Source of the DNA: JBBQYA01 sp038209155
GTDB lineage: Bacteria; Bacteroidota; Bacteroidia; Sphingobacteriales; Sphingobacteriaceae
Assembly (NCBI GenBank): GCA_038209155.1
Contig: JBBQYA010000036.1
Span: 1-26,078, forward strand
DNA: 26,078 nucleotides
Direction: 5' to 3'
Shown: piece by piece, positions 7,165 through 15,543 of the stretch
Layout: every line of letters starts with the position of its first letter
How positions within the stretch are numbered: the stretch's first letter is position 1
Program-made: the position numbers and the translations under genes
Notes under the pieces: generated by a model
Databases searched by the model: none
What the model was told of the DNA's origin: nothing
The model's input: only the letters and a program-made list of their open reading frames with translations

Positions 7165-7172
7165 TACATTTG
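7165..7172 (+). promoter_or_regulatory. Promoter -7 element for gap
   Basis: TACATTTG is a full match to TAnnTTTG, 46 bases before the gap start codon. The -33 region is not a clean TTG, so the call rests mainly on the -7 element and position. It is divergent from the tRNA promoter. Confidence 0.6.
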
Positions 7173-7218
7173 CATCATTCTTTTAATTACAAATATTCAT
7201 TCAATAGAAAATTAAATT

Positions 7219-8208
7219 ATGAAAAAAGTAGCCATCAATGGCTTTGGCCGTATCGGTAGAGTTACCTTGCGTGCTTTACTAGCAAACAACAATGTAGAAG
7301 TAGTTGCCATCAACGATCTTACCGACAATGCAACTCTAGCTCATTTGTTTAAATATGATTCCATTCATGGAAAATTTAATGGAACCATAACCTATGATGA
7401 TCAATTTTTGATTATCAATGGAAAAAAAATCAATAGTTATTCTGAAAGAAATCCAACACTATTACCTTGGGCTCAATTAGGAGTAGATGTTGTAATTGAG
7501 TCTACAGGTCATTTTACTTCAAAAGAAAAAGCAGGAATGCACATAACTGCTGGAGCTAAAAAAGTAGTTATCTCAGCACCAGCAGACGAAAAGGAAATTA
7601 GAACTATCGTTTTAGGTGTAAATGATGAAGCGATAAAGGAAGATCATGCGATTATTTCAAATGCATCATGTACTACCAACTGCTTAGCATCTTTGGTTAA
7701 AGTTTTAGAAGAAAACTGGGGAATCGAAAAAGGTTTTATGACCACTATTCATGCTTACACGGGAGATCAATCTTTGCATGATATGCCACATAAAGATTTG
7801 CGTAGAGCAAGAGCAGGTGCATTGTCCATTATCCCAACAAGTACAGGTGCAGCAAAAGCAATTTCTTTAGTTTTCCCACAATTAGAAGGTAAATTAGATG
7901 GTTTGGCTATGCGTGTACCAGTTGCAGATGGATCTATTACAGATTTAACTTGCTTCATTAAAGGAGAACCAAGTGCTCAAGAAGTAAATGCAGCATTTAA
8001 AAAAGCAGCTTTAGAAGGAAGTCTAAAAGGAATTTTGGAATATTCAGACGAACCTCTGGTTTCTGCAGATATTGTTGGAAATCCTCATAGCTGTATTTTT
8101 GATTCTAAATTAACATTGGTAAAAGGAAATATGGTGAAGGTAGTGGGTTGGTATGATAATGAATTCGGATATTCAAGCCGACTTGCTGACTTAGTTGGCA
8201 AATTGTAA
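7219..8208 (+). CDS. gap: Glyceraldehyde-3-phosphate dehydrogenase
   Basis: This 329-residue enzyme oxidatively phosphorylates glyceraldehyde 3-phosphate to 1,3-bisphosphoglycerate in glycolysis, or runs in reverse in gluconeogenesis. The N-terminal Rossmann fold carries GFGRIGR (residues 8-14). Asp33 in AINDLTD is the residue that normally favours NAD over NADP. The catalytic pair is Cys151 in SNASCTTNCLA and His178 in TTIHAYTGDQ. The C-terminal WYDNEFGYSSRLADLV is the family ending. Length is as usual. A TAnnTTTG promoter element lies upstream, and a small acetyltransferase gene starts 2 bases after its stop with pgk following. Confidence 0.98.
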   Translation: MKKVAINGFGRIGRVTLRALLANNNVEVVAINDLTDNATLAHLFKYDSIHGKFNGTITYDDQFLIINGKKINSYSERNPTLLPWAQLGVDVVIESTGHFTSKEKAGMHITAGAKKVVISAPADEKEIRTIVLGVNDEAIKEDHAIISNASCTTNCLASLVKVLEENWGIEKGFMTTIHAYTGDQSLHDMPHKDLRRARAGALSIIPTSTGAAKAISLVFPQLEGKLDGLAMRVPVADGSITDLTCFIKGEPSAQEVNAAFKKAALEGSLKGILEYSDEPLVSADIVGNPHSCIFDSKLTLVKGNMVKVVGWYDNEFGYSSRLADLVGKL

Positions 8209-8210
8209 TA

Positions 8211-8645
8211 ATGGTTGAAGAAGTAAATTACACTACAATGCTTGCCCTACGAAGGCAAGTATTGTATTCAAACAATAGAACTTTAGCAGCTTGTATTTAC
8301 CCAACTGATATTCTATCAGAAACATTGCACCTTGGCATTTACAATAATGACACCTTGGCAAGTATTGGTTCTTTTCATTTCGAAAGTTTAAAAGATAGGG
8401 ATGGAGTTGGAATTAGATTAAGAGGTATGGTTACCAACCCAGAATTTCGTGGTGCTCAATATGGAAGTTTGATTTTGACTTTTGCAAAAAACTATTTTGA
8501 AACAAAAGAAGTAGCTTACATCTGGTGTAATGCAAGAAAAGTAGCGTACGATTTTTATGTTAAAAATAGCTACCAATTTATTTCTGAAGAATTTGAACTT
8601 CCAGAAATTGGAACTCATAGACAAATGCTTATCGAGCTCAATTAA
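8211..8645 (+). CDS. GNAT family N-acetyltransferase
   Basis: This 144-residue single-domain protein has the GNAT fold pattern. An N-terminal LALRRQVLYSNN segment is followed by 'HLGIYNNDTLASIGSF' and then motif A, IRLRGMVTNPEFRGAQYGSLIL (residues 68-89), where the acetyl-CoA loop R80-G-A-Q-Y-G85 has Gln in place of one usual Gly. 'YIWCNARKVAYDFYVKNSYQFISEEFEL' is motif B with the usual Tyr before the last strands. It resembles a small GNAT subfamily with an LRxxVL start and RLRGMAT motif. The acceptor substrate is unknown. It sits between gap and pgk with a 2-base gap to gap, so it is likely cotranscribed with glycolytic genes, which does not by itself prove a metabolic link. Confidence 0.88.
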   Translation: MVEEVNYTTMLALRRQVLYSNNRTLAACIYPTDILSETLHLGIYNNDTLASIGSFHFESLKDRDGVGIRLRGMVTNPEFRGAQYGSLILTFAKNYFETKEVAYIWCNARKVAYDFYVKNSYQFISEEFELPEIGTHRQMLIELN

Positions 8646-8693
8646 TTAGTTCATAATTCTAAAATAAAAACGATTTTAAATTTTAATGTAAAG

Positions 8694-9881
8694 ATGAAAA
8701 CGATCGACGATTACAACTTTAAAGGCAAAAAAGCATTGATTAGAGTAGATTTCAATGTACCTCTTAACGACAAACTTAAAATCACAGATGATAATCGAAT
8801 TAAAGCGGCTATTCCAACATTAAAGAAAATTTTAAACGATGGCGGTTCATTAATTTTAATGTCGCATTTAGGAAGACCAAAAGATGGTCCTACTGATAAA
8901 TTTAGTTTAAAGCACATAATTGATCATTTATCTAAAGAATTGGATTTGAAAGTTGAATTTGCCAATGATTGTATTGGAAATGAAGCGATTGATAAAGCTA
9001 AAAATCTAAAAAGCGGGGAAGTTCTTTTATTAGAAAACCTTCGATTTTACAAAGAAGAGGAAAAAGGGGACAAAGATTTTGCAAAGAAATTAGCCGATTT
9101 AGGAGACGTTTATGTGAATGATGCTTTTGGAACAGCTCATAGAGCTCATGCCAGCACAACAATAGTTGCAGAGTTTTTTCCGAATGATAAAGTGATGGGA
9201 TATGTGATGGCTGCAGAACTGGACAATGCTGCAAAACTTTTGGATGACCCAAAAAGACCGTTTACTGCTATTATGGGTGGAGCAAAAGTTTCCGATAAAA
9301 TAGAATTGATTGAGCAATTACTTTCCAAAGTTGATAATTTATTAATTGGAGGAGGAATGGCATTTACTTTTGCCAAAGCACAAGGTGGAAATATTGGAAG
9401 TTCTTTGGTAGAAAATGATAAATTGGATTTAGCTAAAGAATTGATTGTTTTAGCTAAGAAAAAAGGTGTGAATTTGATGTTACCTAGTGATTCTGTGATT
9501 GCTAATAAATTTTCTGAAGATGCAGAAACAGACAAAGCTAATAATGATACTATTCCTGATGGTTGGATGGGTTTAGATATTGGGAATGAAACGGTAAAAG
9601 CCTACAATGAAGTTATCTTAAAATCAAAAACCATACTTTGGAATGGTCCAATGGGAGTTTTCGAAATGAAAAAGTTTGAAAATGGAACTCACAAAATAGC
9701 TTTAGCAGTAGCAGAAGCTACGAAAAACGGAGCATTTTCCTTGATTGGTGGAGGAGATTCCGCTGCGGCAGTTGCAAAATTTGATCTTTCTGATCAAGTA
9801 AGTTATGTTTCTACTGGTGGAGGTGCTTTGTTAGAATTTATGGAAGGCAAAGATTTGCCCGGAGTTACTGCTTTAAAGTAA
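8694..9881 (+). CDS. pgk: Phosphoglycerate kinase
   Basis: This 395-residue enzyme transfers phosphate from 1,3-bisphosphoglycerate to ADP, the step after gap. Visible signatures are RVDFNVP at residues 17-23, the substrate-binding SHLGRPK (57-63), ENLRFYKEEEKGD, NDAFGTAHRAHAST, VMGGAKVSDKI-like IMGGAKVSDKIELI, and the nucleotide-binding WNGPMGVFE and IGGGDSAAA near the C-terminus. Length is typical of bacterial Pgk. It is the last gene of the gap-GNAT-pgk group and is followed by a strong hairpin. Confidence 0.98.
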   Translation: MKTIDDYNFKGKKALIRVDFNVPLNDKLKITDDNRIKAAIPTLKKILNDGGSLILMSHLGRPKDGPTDKFSLKHIIDHLSKELDLKVEFANDCIGNEAIDKAKNLKSGEVLLLENLRFYKEEEKGDKDFAKKLADLGDVYVNDAFGTAHRAHASTTIVAEFFPNDKVMGYVMAAELDNAAKLLDDPKRPFTAIMGGAKVSDKIELIEQLLSKVDNLLIGGGMAFTFAKAQGGNIGSSLVENDKLDLAKELIVLAKKKGVNLMLPSDSVIANKFSEDAETDKANNDTIPDGWMGLDIGNETVKAYNEVILKSKTILWNGPMGVFEMKKFENGTHKIALAVAEATKNGAFSLIGGGDSAAAVAKFDLSDQVSYVSTGGGALLEFMEGKDLPGVTALK

Positions 9882-10166
9882 TTTTTTTATTTTTTTTCGC
9901 TAGAGAATAAAGAATTGCAATTCATGCAGTTTTTTATTCTTCAAAATGAAATTCATAGTAATAAAAGTAAAAGAATCCTGTCCTAATTAGCGATAGCGAA
10001 ACATTTCCTTTAATAGAATGGCACCTTCAGCTGAATTTTTAATTACATCTTCATGCTTTTCCTAATTCAAAGCAGTTTAACATTCAGATTAAAAATCCCC
10101 TCTTCTAAATACTCTAAACGCTAATTTTTTCCTTTTTTAGGAAAAACAAAATTGTTGAAAACTTTC
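9882..10166. other. Gene-free spacer between pgk and the dcw cluster
   Basis: No credible gene is seen. It holds the 16-bp hairpin at 9904-9940, an 8-bp inverted repeat TTTCGCTA (9895-9902) / TAGCGAAA (9994-10001) that encloses it, a palindrome TTCAGCTGAA around 10026-10035, and a short hairpin TTTTTCC/GGAAAAA (10126-10146). Confidence 0.5.
9904..9940 (+). terminator. Long hairpin downstream of pgk, probable terminator
   Basis: A 16-bp stem with two G-U pairs forms between 9904-9919 and 9925-9940, with loop ATTCA. The right arm contains six T residues but the region after it is not a strong U-run, so it may act as a terminator or as a 3'-end stabilising structure. Confidence 0.65.
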
Positions 10167-10190
10167 GTGGTATTTTGTGGTAAAAAGTGG
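10167..10190 (+). promoter_or_regulatory. Probable MraZ operator: three GTGG repeats at 10-bp spacing
   Basis: GTGG occurs at 10167-10170, 10177-10180 and 10187-10190, exactly one helical turn apart. The repeats are separated by AT-rich hexamers (TATTTT, TAAAAA). MraZ proteins are known to bind tandem TGG-containing repeats with this spacing just upstream of mraZ, so autoregulation of the cluster is likely. Confidence 0.78.
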
Positions 10191-10200
10191 AAATAGTTTA

Positions 10201-10208
10201 TACTTTTA
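10201..10208 (+). promoter_or_regulatory. Candidate -7 element of the dcw promoter
   Basis: TACTTTTA matches TAnnTTTG at seven of eight positions and lies 11 bases after the third operator repeat. A TTG at 10175-10177 inside the operator is 23 bases upstream, the long end of the usual range. The operator thus overlaps the promoter. Confidence 0.45.
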
Positions 10209-10236
10209 CTTCATTATTTCTGTTTGTTTCCCAAAT

Positions 10237-10707
10237 ATGACACAATTTATAGGCGAATTTGAGTGTAAAGTTGACCCAAAGGGACGAATTGCCGTTCCTG
10301 CTGGACTCAAAAAGCAGCTTCCTCAGCAGATGCAGGATAAGTTTGTGATCAATCGGGGAATAGAAAAGTGCTTGGTTCTATATCCATTTAATGAATGGCA
10401 AATAATAAGTGCAGAAGTAAACAAGCTCAATCTTTACAATAGAAAGAATAGAGAATTTGCACGATATTTTTTCAGAGGAGCCACAGAATTAATTCTAGAT
10501 GCAACCAATCGACTGAATCTTCCAAAACAACTATTAGACTATGCTGGAATTGATAAAGACTTAGTTCTTTTTGCTTATTCAAATCGCATAGAGGTATGGT
10601 CTCAAGCTAATTATGATAATTTAATGAGTGATGAACCAGAAGATTTTTCTGCATTGGCAGAAGAAGTAATGGGTAAATCAGCGGAAAGGAGTGGAGATGT
10701 ATCATAA
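10237..10707 (+). CDS. mraZ: Transcriptional regulator MraZ
   Basis: This 156-residue protein has two AbrB-like MraZ half-domains. The first starts MTQFIGEFECKVDPKGRIAVP (DPKGR at 13-17) and the second carries LILDATNRLNLPKQLL (DATNR at 88-92), with a 'GIEKCLVLYP' strand between. MraZ forms a ring oligomer that binds repeats before its own gene and regulates the dcw cluster. I place the start at this ATG because MTQFxGEFECK is the family N-terminus. A longer reading frame from GTG 10177 would translate the operator and adds 20 residues with no family match. It overlaps rsmH by 11 bases. Confidence 0.95.
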   Translation: MTQFIGEFECKVDPKGRIAVPAGLKKQLPQQMQDKFVINRGIEKCLVLYPFNEWQIISAEVNKLNLYNRKNREFARYFFRGATELILDATNRLNLPKQLLDYAGIDKDLVLFAYSNRIEVWSQANYDNLMSDEPEDFSALAEEVMGKSAERSGDVS

Positions 10708-11590
10708 TCCAGTTTTGCTAAAGGAATCTGTAGACGGATTGAACATAAAACCATCTGGAACTTACGTAGACGTAACTTTTGGAGGTGGTGGGCATTCTCG
10801 AGAAATTCTTACACGCTTAATCGATGGAAAATTAATTGCTTTTGACCAAGATGAGGAGGCTGCTGAAAATATTAAGGATGATCCTAAAATGAAATTTGTA
10901 GCTGCCAATTTTAGATATGTAAAAAAATATTTAAAATTAAATAAAATAGGTGCTATAGATGGTTTATTGGCAGATTTAGGAGTTTCTTCTCATCAATTTG
11001 ATAGTGCAGGAAGAGGTTTTTCTATTCGTTTCAATGCGGATTTAGATATGCGAATGGATAAGTCGTCTGATTTAACTGCTGCCATTATTTTAAATACTTA
11101 TTCTGAAGAAGAATTGCACAGAATATTTGGAATGTATGGCGAAGTTCAGAATGCAAAAAGTTTAGCAAGAGAAATAATTTCTGCAAGAATTAGCAATCCA
11201 ATAAATACTATCGACCAATTGAAAGAAATTTTGATTCCAATGGCAAAAAAAGGAAAGCAAAATCAATACATGGCTCAAGTTTTTCAAGCATTAAGAATAG
11301 AAGTCAACGATGAATTAGGTGCCTTAACAGATTTGCTTTTGCAAAGTGCAGAAGTGATTTCGCAAGGTGGAAGGTTGGTGGTTATTTCTTATCATTCTCT
11401 AGAAGACAGATTAGTTAAGAATTTCATCAACAAAGGAAAATTTAGAGGCGAAGTAGAAAAGGATTTTTATGGAAATGAAATTAAGCCTTTTGCAGCAGTA
11501 AATAGAAAAGCTATTTTTCCTAGTCAAGAAGAAATAGATTTAAATAATAGGGCTCGAAGTGCGAAACTTAGAATAGCAATCAAACTATAA
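10697..11590 (+). CDS. rsmH: 16S rRNA (cytosine-1402 N4)-methyltransferase
   Basis: This 297-residue SAM-dependent enzyme methylates N4 of C1402 in 16S rRNA near the P site. Motifs are YVDVTFGGGGHSREIL (SAM-binding, residues 23-38), LADLGVSSHQFDSAGRGFSIR (91-111), DMRMD, QALRIEVNDEL, and VISYHSLEDRLVKNF. I use ATG 10697 rather than GTG 10691. It gives MYHNPVLLKESVDGL, the usual N-terminus, and is preceded by AAGGAG (10686-10691) at 5-base spacing. That is an unusually good Shine-Dalgarno for this phylum, and it lies inside the end of mraZ. This gene, once called mraW, is the standard second gene of dcw clusters. Confidence 0.96.
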   Translation: MYHNPVLLKESVDGLNIKPSGTYVDVTFGGGGHSREILTRLIDGKLIAFDQDEEAAENIKDDPKMKFVAANFRYVKKYLKLNKIGAIDGLLADLGVSSHQFDSAGRGFSIRFNADLDMRMDKSSDLTAAIILNTYSEEELHRIFGMYGEVQNAKSLAREIISARISNPINTIDQLKEILIPMAKKGKQNQYMAQVFQALRIEVNDELGALTDLLLQSAEVISQGGRLVVISYHSLEDRLVKNFINKGKFRGEVEKDFYGNEIKPFAAVNRKAIFPSQEEIDLNNRARSAKLRIAIKL

Positions 11591-11594
11591 TTCG

Positions 11595-11972
11595 ATGAAT
11601 AATTTCAGACAAATACCATCGGAAGAAAATGATCATAAAAAAGAAGATCATAGATCTAGTAGAAACCTATTTTCTTTAATTTTTGATAGAGAGTGGTTTA
11701 CCAAACAAGGAGTAATTGGAGCTTTTCCATTTGTTCTTTTTATCGTTTTTCTTGCTATGCTATACATCACCAATAAGCAAATAGCAGAGAAGAAAATGAG
11801 GGAGATAGATAAGATTAATAAAGAATTGAAAGAAGCAAAATGGGATTATTTGACAACAAAAACCCAGTTGATGGATAGAAGTAAGCAAACAGATGTGGCC
11901 AAAAGAGTAAGTGCATTAGGTTTAAGAGAAGCAGTAATTCCACCGAAAAAAATTGTAGTAAAACTAAATTGA
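11595..11972 (+). CDS. ftsL: FtsL-like cell division protein
   Basis: This 125-residue bitopic membrane protein has a charged cytoplasmic N-terminus (1-36) and a single helix at about 37-58 (KQGVIGAFPFVLFIVFLAML). A periplasmic coiled coil follows (about 60-97, rich in K, E, I and L heptads), then a short ALGLREAVIPPKKIVVKLN end. This is the shape of the FtsL-like proteins of Bacteroidota, which diverge in sequence from proteobacterial FtsL. In known divisomes FtsL with FtsB and FtsQ activates FtsW/FtsI. Position between rsmH and ftsI supports the call. Its stop overlaps the ftsI start (TTGA). Confidence 0.85.
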   Translation: MNNFRQIPSEENDHKKEDHRSSRNLFSLIFDREWFTKQGVIGAFPFVLFIVFLAMLYITNKQIAEKKMREIDKINKELKEAKWDYLTTKTQLMDRSKQTDVAKRVSALGLREAVIPPKKIVVKLN

Positions 11973-14077
11973 ATATAAAAAACGACATACTCTGGAGGGT
12001 GTACCTCGCTTTTGCTCTTATTGCAGTTTTTGCAGTGGCAGTATTCGCTCGTGCAGTTCAAATTCAAGTAGTTCAAGGCAAACATTGGTCTGCAATGGCC
12101 GATAGCCTTACGAGAGATTATGTAAATGTGGATGCTGTAAGAGGCAATATTTATTCAGAAGATGGAAGTTTAATGGCGACTTCCTTTCCTGAATACGAAA
12201 TTAGAATGGATGTAAATGCAGATCCATTGACAGATAAAATTTTTTATAATCAAATTGATTCTTTGGGCTTTACTTTATCTACTTTCTTTAAAGATAAATC
12301 TGCTAAAGAATACACTAAAAAACTTAAAAGAGCCAGAAAAGATGGTGAGAGATATGTTTTAATAAAAAATAAAGTTTCTTACACTCAACTAAAAGCAATT
12401 AAAAAATTTCCAATTTATCGATTAGGTAAATATAAAGGAGGCTTAATTGTAATTCAGAAAAATAAGCGGGTAAAGCCTTTTCAGGAATTAGCATCTAGAA
12501 CAATTGGATATACTGTAGATGGCGTAAAACCAGTAGGATTAGAAGGAACTTATGATAAGGAATTAGGTGGTGAACGCGGAAAAAGATTAATGCAAAAAAT
12601 ATCTGGTGGGGTTTGGATTCCGATCAATGATGAAGATGAAATTGCTCCCAAAGATGGAATGGATATTATTTCTACTATCGATATTAATATTCAAGATGTG
12701 GCTCACCATGCCTTGGAAGAGCAATTGATCCTAAGTGGAGCGCATCATGGTTGTGTAGTTTTAATGGAAGTAACCACTGGAGAAATTCGTGCGATTGCAA
12801 ATTTAACTAGAGTAGATTCAGGAGTTTATCGGGAAAGGTATAATTATGCAATTGGTGAAAGTGTGGAGCCAGGATCTACTTTTAAATTAGCTTCTTACAT
12901 GATTGGTTTTGAAGACGAAAAATTCGGTCCAAAAGATACAATTGATACCCAAGGTGGAAAAATTCGATTTTATAATCACATCACTAAAGATTCCCACGAG
13001 GGTGGCTATGGTGTTATTAGTATGGAAAAAGCATTTGCGCTTTCTTCAAATGTTGCCATTTCAAAAGCGATAAATAAAGGATATCGATCAGATCCTGGAC
13101 AATTTGTAGAGCATTTGAGAGACATGAAACTTCATGAACCTCTTGGTTTAGACATTCCGGGGGAAGGTTTACCATTTATTCGAGGTCCAAAAGATAAAGG
13201 TTGGAGTGGATTATCACTTACTCAAATGGCAATTGGATATGAGGTTCAGCTTACACCTTTACAAATTCTTACTTTTTACAATGCAGTTGCAAATAACGGT
13301 AAAATGATAAAACCATTGTTTGTTAAAGAATTAAGAAACATGGGTTTGCCATATAAAACTTTTGAAGCCAAGGTAATAAAAAGGAAAATCTGCTCGGATG
13401 AAACGCTAGGAAAGCTAAGACATATGCTAGAAATGGTAGTGAAAGAAGGAACTGCAACCAATTTAAGCACAACCGTTTATAAAATAGCAGGTAAAACCGG
13501 AACTGCTCAGGTTGCGGGTGGAAGTAGAGGATATAAAATAGGTGGAACCATTTACAATGCATCTTTTTGTGGTTATTTTCCAGCAGAAAACCCTAAATAT
13601 TCCATTATTGTAGTCATTAATGATCCATCTAAAAAGGCATATTACGGCTCATTAGTTTCCGGTCCAGTGTTTAAGAAAATTGCAGATAAAGTGTATGCCT
13701 CTGCTATGGATATGCACAAATCTGTAGAAAATGAAACGATCTCAATGGTAAATGATGCTCCAATTGGAAAACCAGGATTTAAATCAGATTTAGAAAAAGT
13801 GTATACCAAAATGGGATTTAAATCTGAGCCAAATGCGGGTGATGGAGAATGGGTAAGTGTTTTGAAAGATGTAAATTCTATAAAATATGAATCTAGAAAT
13901 GAAGTGGATGGATTTGTGCCAAATGTAACTGGAATGGGTTTGAGAGATGCAATATACATTTTAGAGAATGCTGGATTAAAAACAAAAATATCAGGAAGTG
14001 GGAAAGTTACAGCTCAATCCATTGCTGCTGGAACTAAAATTTACAAAGGAACTTTAATGTCATTAACTCTTAAATAA
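11969..14077 (+). CDS. ftsI: Septal penicillin-binding protein (transpeptidase) with PASTA domain
   Basis: This 702-residue class B PBP crosslinks septal peptidoglycan. It has an N-terminal membrane anchor (residues 8-30), a dimerisation/pedestal domain to about 230, then a transpeptidase domain. Catalytic motifs are S303-TFK306 (GSTFKLAS), S359-S-N361, and K509-TG (AGKTGTAQ). Residues 646-702 form one PASTA repeat (FVPNVTGMGLRDAIYILENAGLK...), which in other PBPs contacts peptidoglycan. The start is TTG. It gives MNIKNDILWRVYL, the usual Bacteroidota N-terminus, and TTGA overlaps the ftsL stop, so initiation is probably by coupling. It pairs with FtsW encoded downstream. Confidence 0.96.
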   Translation: MNIKNDILWRVYLAFALIAVFAVAVFARAVQIQVVQGKHWSAMADSLTRDYVNVDAVRGNIYSEDGSLMATSFPEYEIRMDVNADPLTDKIFYNQIDSLGFTLSTFFKDKSAKEYTKKLKRARKDGERYVLIKNKVSYTQLKAIKKFPIYRLGKYKGGLIVIQKNKRVKPFQELASRTIGYTVDGVKPVGLEGTYDKELGGERGKRLMQKISGGVWIPINDEDEIAPKDGMDIISTIDINIQDVAHHALEEQLILSGAHHGCVVLMEVTTGEIRAIANLTRVDSGVYRERYNYAIGESVEPGSTFKLASYMIGFEDEKFGPKDTIDTQGGKIRFYNHITKDSHEGGYGVISMEKAFALSSNVAISKAINKGYRSDPGQFVEHLRDMKLHEPLGLDIPGEGLPFIRGPKDKGWSGLSLTQMAIGYEVQLTPLQILTFYNAVANNGKMIKPLFVKELRNMGLPYKTFEAKVIKRKICSDETLGKLRHMLEMVVKEGTATNLSTTVYKIAGKTGTAQVAGGSRGYKIGGTIYNASFCGYFPAENPKYSIIVVINDPSKKAYYGSLVSGPVFKKIADKVYASAMDMHKSVENETISMVNDAPIGKPGFKSDLEKVYTKMGFKSEPNAGDGEWVSVLKDVNSIKYESRNEVDGFVPNVTGMGLRDAIYILENAGLKTKISGSGKVTAQSIAAGTKIYKGTLMSLTLK

Positions 14078-14078
14078 A

Positions 14079-15539
14079 ATGGCATTACTAAAAGATATTC
14101 TATATAAAGTAGCGATTACAGAAGTAGTAGGAACTACAAATTTGGAGATTAATACTTTAAAATTTGATTCGAGAAAAGTTCAAAAAGGAGATTTGTTTTT
14201 TGCAATTCGAGGAACTGTTTCAGATGGTCATGTTTTTATTCAAACGGCAGTAGAATTAGGTGCAATTGCAATTATTTGTGAAGAAATTCCTCAAGAGAAA
14301 ATTGATAACATCACTTATGTTGTCGTAAATGATTCTTCTAGAGCAATGGGGATTGTTGCAGCAAATTATTATAATCATCCTTCGCATCATTTAAAATTAG
14401 TTGGAATAACGGGTACTAATGGTAAAACTACAACTGCAACCTTGTTATTTAATTTATTTACAGGATTAGGATATCGCTGCGGAATGCTTTCCACTGTTGA
14501 AAATAAAATTGGTGATCAGGTTTTACCAGCTTCACATACTACCCCAGATTCTATAAGCATTAATCAATTGCTAGATAAAATGGTTTCTGAAGGTTGTTCT
14601 TACTGTTTTATGGAAGTTAGTTCTCATGCTTTGGTTCAACAAAGAACAGCTGGTTTACAATTTACAGGAGGTGTTTTTACCAATATTTCTCATGATCATT
14701 TAGATTTTCACAAAACTTTTGATGAATATATAAAAGCAAAAAAATCATTTTTTGATGATTTGCCCTCTCATGCCTTTGCATTAACAAACGCAGATGATAA
14801 ACGTGGATCGGTCATGCTGCAAAATTCAAAAGCTCATCATAAAACCTATAGCCTGCGAACGATGGCAGATTTTAAAGCCAAGGTTTTAGAAAATCAATTT
14901 TCAGGAATGTTGCTCACCATAGACGAAGAGCAAGTTTGGTTCAGATTAGTTGGAATATTTAATGCTTATAATATGCTGGCAGTGTATGCAACTGCTATGC
15001 TTTTGGAGCAAGACAAATTAAAAGTTTTAACCGTATTGAGTAAAATAAATGGAGCAGAAGGAAGATTCGATTATTTAATTTCTTCATCCAAAATTATTGG
15101 GATTGTAGATTATGCTCATACGCCAGACGCCGTTCAAAATGTATTAGAAACTGTTTCCGCCATACGGCAAGGAAATGAACAACTCATTACTGTTTTGGGT
15201 TGCGGTGGAGATCGTGACAAAACCAAAAGACCTCTGATGGCAAAAGTGGCTTGTGAATGGAGTAACAAGGTTATTTTAACTTCAGATAATCCTCGCTCAG
15301 AAAATCCTGATACAATTTTGCAAGAAATGAAAGAGGGAATTTCGCCTGCCAATCAATCTAAAACATTAACTATAAGCGATAGAAAAGAAGCAATTAGAAC
15401 TGCTGTAATGCTAGCAAAGCCAGGTGATATAATTGTGCTTGCTGGAAAAGGCCATGAAAAATACCAAGAAATTAATGGAATAAAATATCCTTTTGATGAT
15501 AAACAAGTGTTAAAAGAACTTTTAGACATGAATCCATAA
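14079..15539 (+). CDS. murE: UDP-MurNAc-L-Ala-D-Glu:meso-diaminopimelate ligase
   Basis: This 486-residue cytoplasmic Mur ligase adds the third amino acid to the stem peptide using ATP. Domain order is an N-terminal UDP-binding domain (1-105), an ATP-binding domain with GTNGKTT (112-118), and a C-terminal domain with DNPR (403-406, TSDNPRSENPD). DNPR is the motif that recognises meso-diaminopimelate rather than lysine, so the organism most likely has mDAP peptidoglycan. The HTTPD and GVFTNISHDHLDFH segments are also typical. It starts 1 base after the ftsI stop, consistent with one operon. Confidence 0.97.
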   Translation: MALLKDILYKVAITEVVGTTNLEINTLKFDSRKVQKGDLFFAIRGTVSDGHVFIQTAVELGAIAIICEEIPQEKIDNITYVVVNDSSRAMGIVAANYYNHPSHHLKLVGITGTNGKTTTATLLFNLFTGLGYRCGMLSTVENKIGDQVLPASHTTPDSISINQLLDKMVSEGCSYCFMEVSSHALVQQRTAGLQFTGGVFTNISHDHLDFHKTFDEYIKAKKSFFDDLPSHAFALTNADDKRGSVMLQNSKAHHKTYSLRTMADFKAKVLENQFSGMLLTIDEEQVWFRLVGIFNAYNMLAVYATAMLLEQDKLKVLTVLSKINGAEGRFDYLISSSKIIGIVDYAHTPDAVQNVLETVSAIRQGNEQLITVLGCGGDRDKTKRPLMAKVACEWSNKVILTSDNPRSENPDTILQEMKEGISPANQSKTLTISDRKEAIRTAVMLAKPGDIIVLAGKGHEKYQEINGIKYPFDDKQVLKELLDMNP

Positions 15540-15543
15540 CGAT

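Noticed and set aside
9146..9535. Minus-strand open frame of 129 codons inside pgk
   Set aside because: It is antisense to conserved Pgk motifs and matches no family I recognise.
10177..10236. 20-residue N-terminal extension of mraZ from GTG 10177
   Set aside because: It would translate the operator repeats and promoter, and the family N-terminus begins at ATG 10237.
10691..10696. GTG start two codons upstream for rsmH
   Set aside because: ATG 10697 has AAGGAG at proper spacing and gives the usual N-terminus; the GTG overlaps that site.
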